Positions 43,947-48,356 of a stretch of 48,356 nt of DNA are shown here, in pieces (the first letter of the stretch is position 1; each line of letters opens with the position of its first letter). A program made the translations under genes and the position numbers. The stretch is from Comamonadaceae bacterium (GTDB taxonomy: Bacteria > Pseudomonadota > Gammaproteobacteria > Burkholderiales > Burkholderiaceae_C), in NCBI GenBank assembly GCA_947476285.1, contig CANJPU010000040.1:1-48356 (forward strand), written 5' to 3'. The notes beneath the pieces are model-generated. The model saw nothing but the letters and a program-made list of their open reading frames with translations. It did no database searches and was not told the origin of the DNA.

Positions 43947-43969
43947 GAGCCTTCACTTGTGGAAGGTTC
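43947..43969 (+). terminator. Possible weak terminator after the TetR gene
   Basis: GAGCCTTC-AC and GTGGAAGGTTC form an imperfect stem with one bulge between the TetR stop and operator copy 6. No T-run follows. It might separate the two operons, but support is thin. Confidence 0.3.
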
Positions 43970-43986
43970 AGTCGCTCCTGCCTCAT

Positions 43987-44045
43987 GTGATTCATGGCTC
44001 GCAGTTCATATTTGCCTTGACACGCGGGCGGCCGACTGTCAATAT
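43987..44045 (+). promoter_or_regulatory. One-way promoter with catabolic operator copy 6
   Basis: The operator is at 43987-44010 in reverse orientation, identical in all 24 bases to copy 1. TTGACA 44017-44022 and CAATAT 44040-44045, 17 bases apart, drive the operon from 44095 to 48191. Leftward no -10 box is present six or seven bases beyond the operator, consistent with the upstream TetR gene being on the same strand. Confidence 0.7.
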
Positions 44046-44094
44046 GGAAGCTTCAAGAAAGCTGGGCTTCGGCTTTTCCTCGAAGGACCTTCTG

Positions 44095-45243
44095 ATGGCA
44101 TTTGACTTCAGCCTCTCGCCAGAACATGAGGCGGTGCGGGACTTGGCGCGACGCTTTTCGCTGGAGCAACTGGCGCCTTTGGTGACAGAGGCGGAGGAAA
44201 CCGAAACCTTCCCTCCCGATCTCTTTCGCAAATGGGGCGAGGTGGGCTTGCTGGGCGTGCGCTACCCGCAAGCCGATGGCGGCAGCGGAATGGACAAAGT
44301 CGCTGAGTGCATCATTCGAGAAGAACTCAGCGCGGTCTGCCAGGGCTTTTGTTCCAGTTGGTCTGCGCACACGCACCTGGGCATCTGGCCCATCTGGAAG
44401 ATCGGCACGCCGCAGCAGAAAGAGCGCTTCTTCCGCCCTGCGCTTTCTGGCCACAAGATCGCGGGCTTTGGCCTGTCAGAGCCCGATGGCGGCTCCAACA
44501 TCCGGGCGATGAAGACGCGAGCCCAGAAGGTGCCAGGAGGCTACCGCCTGAGCGGCAGCAAGATGTACATCACCAACGCACCGATTGCAGATTTTTTGCT
44601 TGTGGCTGCGCGCACAGCGCCAGAGTTGACCCCCGAAGCCATCAGCCTGTTCATTGTCGAATTGCCCAATCCCGGATTCGTGATCTCCAAGCTCAAGAAG
44701 GAATCAATACGATCATCTGAAACAGGGGTCATCTATATCGAAGATGCGTTCGTGCCGGACGACTGCCTGCTCGGGCACCAGGAGGGCACCTATCCGGTCA
44801 TCCTGGACTCGCTCGCCGAAAATCGTGTCGGCGTGGCGGCCAACTCACTGGGCATCGCGCGCGCCGCATTCGAGGTGGCGACTCAATACGCTCGCGAAAG
44901 AATCGTCGCCGGGCGCAAGATCGGCGACTACCAGGCCATCGCGCACAAGCTGTCTGACATGGCCGCAGAAATCGAAGCTGCACGCTGGCTGGTGTACTAC
45001 GGCGCCTGGAACGTCGACCGTGGAACGCTTGATACAGCGCTGGCCTCCAAGGTGAAATTGTTCGTGACCGAAATGGCGGTGCGCGTCACCGAGAGCGCGG
45101 TGCGCATCCTGGGCGGTGCCGGCATGATGCGCGAGTACAGCGTCGGGCGCCTGCATCGTGACGCCTTGCTGTATGTCATCGGTGAGGGAACCAGCGACAT
45201 TCAGCGTAACATCATTGCGCGCAGCCTGGGGTTCAAGGCCTGA
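44095..45243 (+). CDS. Acyl-CoA dehydrogenase (copy 3)
   Basis: The 382-residue flavoprotein begins MAFDFSLSPEHEAVRDLARR and contains FGLSEPDGGSNIRAMKT near residue 122 (substrate/FAD loop), SGSKMYITNAPIADF near 152, and C-terminal YVIGEGTSDIQRNIIARSLG with the catalytic Glu in EGT. I place the start at ATG 44095 with AAGGA eight bases before it. A longer frame from 43945 would begin upstream of the promoter, and an ATG at 44044 lies within the -10 box. It leads a four-gene operon with a second dehydrogenase, a MaoC-fold protein and a CoA-transferase. It may form a heteromer with the next dehydrogenase. Confidence 0.91.
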   Translation: MAFDFSLSPEHEAVRDLARRFSLEQLAPLVTEAEETETFPPDLFRKWGEVGLLGVRYPQADGGSGMDKVAECIIREELSAVCQGFCSSWSAHTHLGIWPIWKIGTPQQKERFFRPALSGHKIAGFGLSEPDGGSNIRAMKTRAQKVPGGYRLSGSKMYITNAPIADFLLVAARTAPELTPEAISLFIVELPNPGFVISKLKKESIRSSETGVIYIEDAFVPDDCLLGHQEGTYPVILDSLAENRVGVAANSLGIARAAFEVATQYARERIVAGRKIGDYQAIAHKLSDMAAEIEAARWLVYYGAWNVDRGTLDTALASKVKLFVTEMAVRVTESAVRILGGAGMMREYSVGRLHRDALLYVIGEGTSDIQRNIIARSLGFKA

Positions 45244-45299
45244 AGGCCTGATCGACCGTCACAGCTTGCAGCGCCTTTCTTCAACGAGGAACATCTCCC

Positions 45300-46454
45300 A
45301 TGTCAATTCGCTTCAATGAAGACCAAATCCAGATTCGAGATTTGGTCCGCCGCATCGCCAAAGAGCGCGTGGCACCGCGGGCCGACGAAATCGATCGCAC
45401 CGCCGAGTATCCGCAGGACATGTTCGATCTGCTCAAAGAGCTGGGCTTGTTCACGCTGCCCTTCCCGGAAAAATACGGTGGCAGCAACAGCCTGGTTTCG
45501 GCCTGCATTGCCATTGAAGAGTTGGGTCGGGTTTGCTACAACACCGCCTACTTGCTGATGACCCAGTGGATGCCATTCCTTGCCATCATGACGGGCGGCA
45601 CCGAAGATCAAAAGGCGCGTTACCTGCCTGGGCTTGCGGCCGGAGATTTGCGTGGCGCGTTCTCCACCACAGAGCCGCAAAGCGGCTCTGACGTCGCTGG
45701 CATCAAGACGCGGGCCACGCCAGTGATTGGCGGCTACAGCATTACTGGATCGAAGATCTGGTGCACCAATTCGCACATTGCCGATTTCGTGGTGGTGGCT
45801 GCCAAGACCGGCGACGATGACAGCACACGCGGAATCAATCTCTACATCGTCGAGCGCGGCACCAAGGGCTTCACCGTCGGCCGCAAGGAAGACAAAATGG
45901 GTGGACGAGGCATTCCCTCCTGCCCGCTGTTCCTCGACAATGTTTTTGTGCCCGAGGGCAACATCCTTGGTGAGATGGGCAAAGGGTTCAAGAAGGTGAT
46001 GGAAGCCTTCAACAAGAGCCGGCCTCTGATCGCAGCGCGCGGAGTCGGCCTGGCCCAAGGTGCGATCGATCATGCCACCGAGTACATCCAGCAGCGGGTG
46101 GCGTTTCGCCAGAAGATCAGCGACTTCCAGGGCATACGCTGGATGCTGGCTGACATGGTCATTCAGACTGAAGCCGCGCGCCAGCTCCTGTACAACGCTG
46201 CGGCGATGGTCGATGCAGGCGCTCCGTCGGAGGTGCTCGCTCCCATTTCTGCCATCGCCAAGTGTTTTTCAAGCGACACAGCCATGAGGGTGGCAACCGA
46301 TGCGGTGCAAATGTATGGCGCCTCAGGCATATCCAACGACTATCCGATCAATCGTTATTTTCGCGATGCCAAGTTGTTGCAGATCATCGAAGGCACCAAT
46401 CAGATCCAGCGCAACATCATCGCCTCCCACACATTGGGTCGCCCGACTCGCTGA
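45300..46454 (+). CDS. Acyl-CoA dehydrogenase (copy 4)
   Basis: The 384-residue enzyme begins MSIRFNEDQIQIRDLVRRIA and has FSTTEPQSGSDVAGIKT near residue 120, TGSKIWCTNSHIADFVVVAA near 150, and ASGISNDYPINRYFRDAK with QIIEGTNQIQRNIIASHTLG at the C-terminus, carrying the usual Glu in EGT. It is a standard short/branched-chain type member. GAGGAA lies upstream of the ATG at a slightly long spacing. Two adjacent dehydrogenases in one operon are seen in steroid side-chain pathways, where they form alpha2-beta2 complexes. Both chains here keep catalytic residues, so they could equally act separately. Confidence 0.92.
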   Translation: MSIRFNEDQIQIRDLVRRIAKERVAPRADEIDRTAEYPQDMFDLLKELGLFTLPFPEKYGGSNSLVSACIAIEELGRVCYNTAYLLMTQWMPFLAIMTGGTEDQKARYLPGLAAGDLRGAFSTTEPQSGSDVAGIKTRATPVIGGYSITGSKIWCTNSHIADFVVVAAKTGDDDSTRGINLYIVERGTKGFTVGRKEDKMGGRGIPSCPLFLDNVFVPEGNILGEMGKGFKKVMEAFNKSRPLIAARGVGLAQGAIDHATEYIQQRVAFRQKISDFQGIRWMLADMVIQTEAARQLLYNAAAMVDAGAPSEVLAPISAIAKCFSSDTAMRVATDAVQMYGASGISNDYPINRYFRDAKLLQIIEGTNQIQRNIIASHTLGRPTR

Positions 46455-46456
46455 TC

Positions 46457-46480
46457 GACCAGCAGACCAGCAGACCAGCA
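46457..46480 (+). repeat. Three tandem copies of an 8-bp unit
   Basis: GACCAGCA is repeated three times directly after the dehydrogenase stop at 46454, with one further G. It lies in the 52-base gap before the MaoC-fold gene. The unit count may vary between strains by slippage. No function is suggested by its position. Confidence 0.8.
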
Positions 46481-46506
46481 GGCACATTCACACAAAAGGA
46501 AAACCC

Positions 46507-46989
46507 ATGGAACTGGAAACAGTTGGAATCGGCTTCTACTACGAAGACTTGCCCGTAGGCAGAAAATTCAAGACCCTCGGGCGAACCATTCAGGACGCTG
46601 ACATCTGCGCGTTCATCAACGTCGTGCACATCACCGAGATGCTGTTCACCGACATGGAATTCTTGAAGAATGAATCCGACATCAAGGGGCGTCTGGCTCC
46701 GGGACCGATGGTCTATGCCTGCTGCGAAGGCCTGCTCGCGCAGTCCACCATGCAAAAGACCGGATACGCATTTCTTGGCATGGAGCTTAAAGTGGAAAAC
46801 CCCACCTTTGCGGGCGACACGATTCATGTCGAATGCGAGGTCATCGAAGCGCGCTTGTCCAAGAACCGCCCTGGCCGCGGCCTTGTGCGCACCCGCAACA
46901 AGGTGGTCAAGCAAAACGGGCTGGTCGCTATGACCTACACACCCCTGCGCATGGTCAAGTGCCGCAACGACCCCGGCGCCAAGAAGTGA
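46507..46989 (+). CDS. MaoC-fold acyl-CoA dehydratase-like protein
   Basis: The 160-residue hot-dog domain protein has YYEDLPVGRKFKTLGRTIQD near residue 10 (typical MaoC entry), LAPGPMVYACCEGLLAQS near 75 and VENPTFAGDTIHVECEVIEA near 105. The hydratase motif D-x4-H is not evident: the expected stretch reads FINVVHITEMLFTD. It may be a CoA-binding partner or use other residues. AAAAGGA lies seven bases before the ATG at 46507, which is chosen over a longer frame from 46300 overlapping the dehydrogenase gene. The stop overlaps the next start (GTGA). Confidence 0.85.
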   Translation: MELETVGIGFYYEDLPVGRKFKTLGRTIQDADICAFINVVHITEMLFTDMEFLKNESDIKGRLAPGPMVYACCEGLLAQSTMQKTGYAFLGMELKVENPTFAGDTIHVECEVIEARLSKNRPGRGLVRTRNKVVKQNGLVAMTYTPLRMVKCRNDPGAKK

Positions 46990-48191
46990 CAATCGCACTG
47001 GGTTCTCCGGCGACAGGCGCGCTCGCAGGTGTGCGGGTGATCGACCTGAGCATCAATGTCCTGGGGCCGATGGCAACCCAGGCATTGGGAGACATGGGCG
47101 CCGATGTCATCAAGATCGAGGTCCCGCAGGGCGACCCGGTTCGTGGGCATGGCCCGTCGCGCAACCCGGGCATGGCCGTCTTGTTCCTCAGCCTCAATCG
47201 CAACAAGAAAAGCGTGGTGCTCGATTTAAAGAAGCCTGCTGCACTCCAAGCGCTGCACCGACTGCTGGAGGGTGCCGATGTGCTGGTGCACAGCATGCGC
47301 ACCAAGGCCATCGAGCGCCTGGGCCTGGGATACGAGGCGCTGGCAGCGAAGTATCCACGGCTGATCTACGCTTATGCTCCAGGCTACCACCCCGAAGGGC
47401 GCTTTGCCGATCGTCCTGCTTACGACGACGTGATCCAGGGCGAGAGTGGACTTGCCGATCTCATGCACATCGCCACGGGTGTTCCGCGGTATCCGCCCAT
47501 CATCCTGGCCGACAAGCTATGCGGTGTGTTCCTGGCATCGGCAGTCGGCATGGCCTTGTACAGCCGTGAACGCACTGGCCGTGGACAACTGGTGCAGATT
47601 CCGATGCTTGAATCGATGCTCTCTTTCAATCTGGTCGAGCACATGCACACCGGCATGTTCGGCAGCGAAGGCCATCTCATCTACAGCCGGCCGGTTTCCC
47701 CGCACCGCAGGCCCTACGCAACCAAGGATGGTTTCGTGTGCGTGCTGGCCAATAGCGATGAGCACTGGGTGAAAATGTTTGCTCTTTTTGGCAAGCCCGA
47801 GCTGACCACCGACCCCCGCTTCATCAATTTCGCCACCCGAGCCGCGAACATCGACGCGCTCTATTCCCTGGTGGCCGATCACATTGCCTTGCGCACCACG
47901 GCGCAGTGGCGCGCATTGCTCGACGAAGCCGACATCCCGAATGGGCCCATGAACAAGGTGCAGGACATGCCCGACGATCCCTATCTGAAGGAGCGGGGCT
48001 TTTTCGAGCACTACCAGCATCCGAGCGAAGGGCCATTGATCACCACCGCCATCACCCATCTGTTCTCCGAGACCCCCGGCAGCATTCGCCTGCCGCCACC
48101 CACGCTGGGCGAGCACACGCTGGAGATCTTGCGCGAAGCTGGTTTCGACGAGGCGCAAATTTCTGGCATTGCAAAGGGCGGATCGAAGTAA
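46986..48191 (+). CDS. CaiB/BaiF family CoA-transferase (copy 4)
   Basis: The 401-residue family III CoA-transferase starts at GTG 46986 inside the previous stop codon, reading MTIALGSPATGALAGVRVID. LGDMGADVIKIEVPQGDPVR and NRNKKSVVLDLKKPAALQAL follow. The probable catalytic Asp is in IILADKLCGVFLASAVG near residue 175, before RTGRGQLVQIPMLESML. It closes the operon begun at 44095. It is the most divergent of the four copies around the active-site loop (ADKLCG against VDFG or MDTIGG), so a different acyl acceptor is likely. Confidence 0.92.
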   Translation: MTIALGSPATGALAGVRVIDLSINVLGPMATQALGDMGADVIKIEVPQGDPVRGHGPSRNPGMAVLFLSLNRNKKSVVLDLKKPAALQALHRLLEGADVLVHSMRTKAIERLGLGYEALAAKYPRLIYAYAPGYHPEGRFADRPAYDDVIQGESGLADLMHIATGVPRYPPIILADKLCGVFLASAVGMALYSRERTGRGQLVQIPMLESMLSFNLVEHMHTGMFGSEGHLIYSRPVSPHRRPYATKDGFVCVLANSDEHWVKMFALFGKPELTTDPRFINFATRAANIDALYSLVADHIALRTTAQWRALLDEADIPNGPMNKVQDMPDDPYLKERGFFEHYQHPSEGPLITTAITHLFSETPGSIRLPPPTLGEHTLEILREAGFDEAQISGIAKGGSK

Positions 48192-48215
48192 CCGTCCACG
48201 CCAGCCAGGGCTTTG

Positions 48216-48356
48216 TCAGCCCAAATTAGAAATGTCCCCTCGCGCCAGCCAACCAGTCGTGGCATTGGTAAGGCTGCGGTTGATGGCCTGCTTAGTTTGC
48301 GCGTCGCGGCAGGCGATGCCCGGCATGCGCTCACTGTGGCGGTCTGCGCTTCGCGC
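48216..48356 (-). CDS. Unidentified partial reading frame at the window edge
   Basis: An open frame enters from the right edge on the minus strand and reads 46 residues, including SERMPGIACRDAQTKQAINR and NATTGWLARGD, to a TGA at 48218-48216. I do not recognise the protein. Its last codons lie within CAGCCCAAATTAGAAATGTC-like sequence (48217-48236) that resembles the end of a bacterial insertion sequence. It could therefore be the C-terminus of a gene fused to an IS end, or non-coding. Confidence 0.25.
   Translation of the reverse strand, partial: ARSADRHSERMPGIACRDAQTKQAINRSLTNATTGWLARGDISNLG

Noticed and set aside
13138..44010. Treating the repeated 24-bp element as a mobile repeat (REP or MITE-like)
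   Set aside because: Copies occur only at promoter positions with fixed spacing to -35 and -10 boxes, lack terminal inverted repeats and target duplications, and their flanks differ. An operator explains them better.
1..48356. CRISPR arrays, tRNA and rRNA genes
   Set aside because: No regularly spaced repeats, and no cloverleaf or rRNA-like sequence was seen on either strand. A covariance-model scan would be needed to exclude small RNAs.

Overview
The window looks like a chromosomal segment of a betaproteobacterium, most likely Burkholderiales/Comamonadaceae. The grounds are high GC, the order Ser/Thr kinase - PP2C phosphatase - rph - rdgB - hemW, a Comamonadaceae-style trimeric porin, a Bug-family (TctC) binding protein, and the wealth of CaiB-type CoA-transferases. 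The assignment is by gene content only.

Region 1 (1-10.8 kb) is housekeeping. The first ~146 bases are the right end of an IS3-family insertion sequence that has removed the start of a Ser/Thr protein kinase gene. Its partner PP2C phosphatase, rph, rdgB, hemW, a 1603-residue NAD-dependent glutamate dehydrogenase and an outer-membrane porin follow.

Region 2 (11.2-48.2 kb) is a large catabolic island of about 28 genes working on acyl-CoA thioesters. It holds four CaiB/BaiF CoA-transferases, four acyl-CoA dehydrogenases, three AMP-forming ligase-family proteins plus one NDP-forming acyl-CoA synthetase, two BadH-like short-chain dehydrogenases, a crotonase with a His/Asp pair instead of the usual two Glu, three MaoC-fold proteins, a BaiCD/FadH-like flavoenzyme, a nitronate-monooxygenase-like flavoprotein, a quinone-oxidoreductase-like MDR enzyme, a complete branched-chain-type ABC importer with two tandem binding proteins and an embedded long-chain acyl-CoA synthetase, an orphan TctC binding protein, a MoxR/VWA pair and one TetR regulator.

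The island is tied together by a repeated DNA element that I found by reading the intergenic regions. A 24-bp sequence with core GCGAGCCATGAATCAC occurs in six gaps (two copies identical), and a degenerate seventh lies upstream of the ABC operon. Each copy sits beside a TTGACA-type -35 box on one side and itself contains a weak -35 (TxGCGA) pointing the other way. A -10 box for the second direction is present where a divergent gene exists and absent at the two sites where none does. The only regulator in the window, a TetR protein, is the last gene of an operon that starts at one of these sites, so it is the natural candidate for the cognate, autoregulated repressor.

The enzyme set suggests uptake, CoA activation, dehydrogenation, hydration, oxidation and hydrolytic C-C cleavage of an alicyclic or otherwise unusual carboxylic acid. 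The substrate cannot be read from sequence. No thiolase is present in the window. A short open frame and a sequence resembling an insertion-sequence end close the window.
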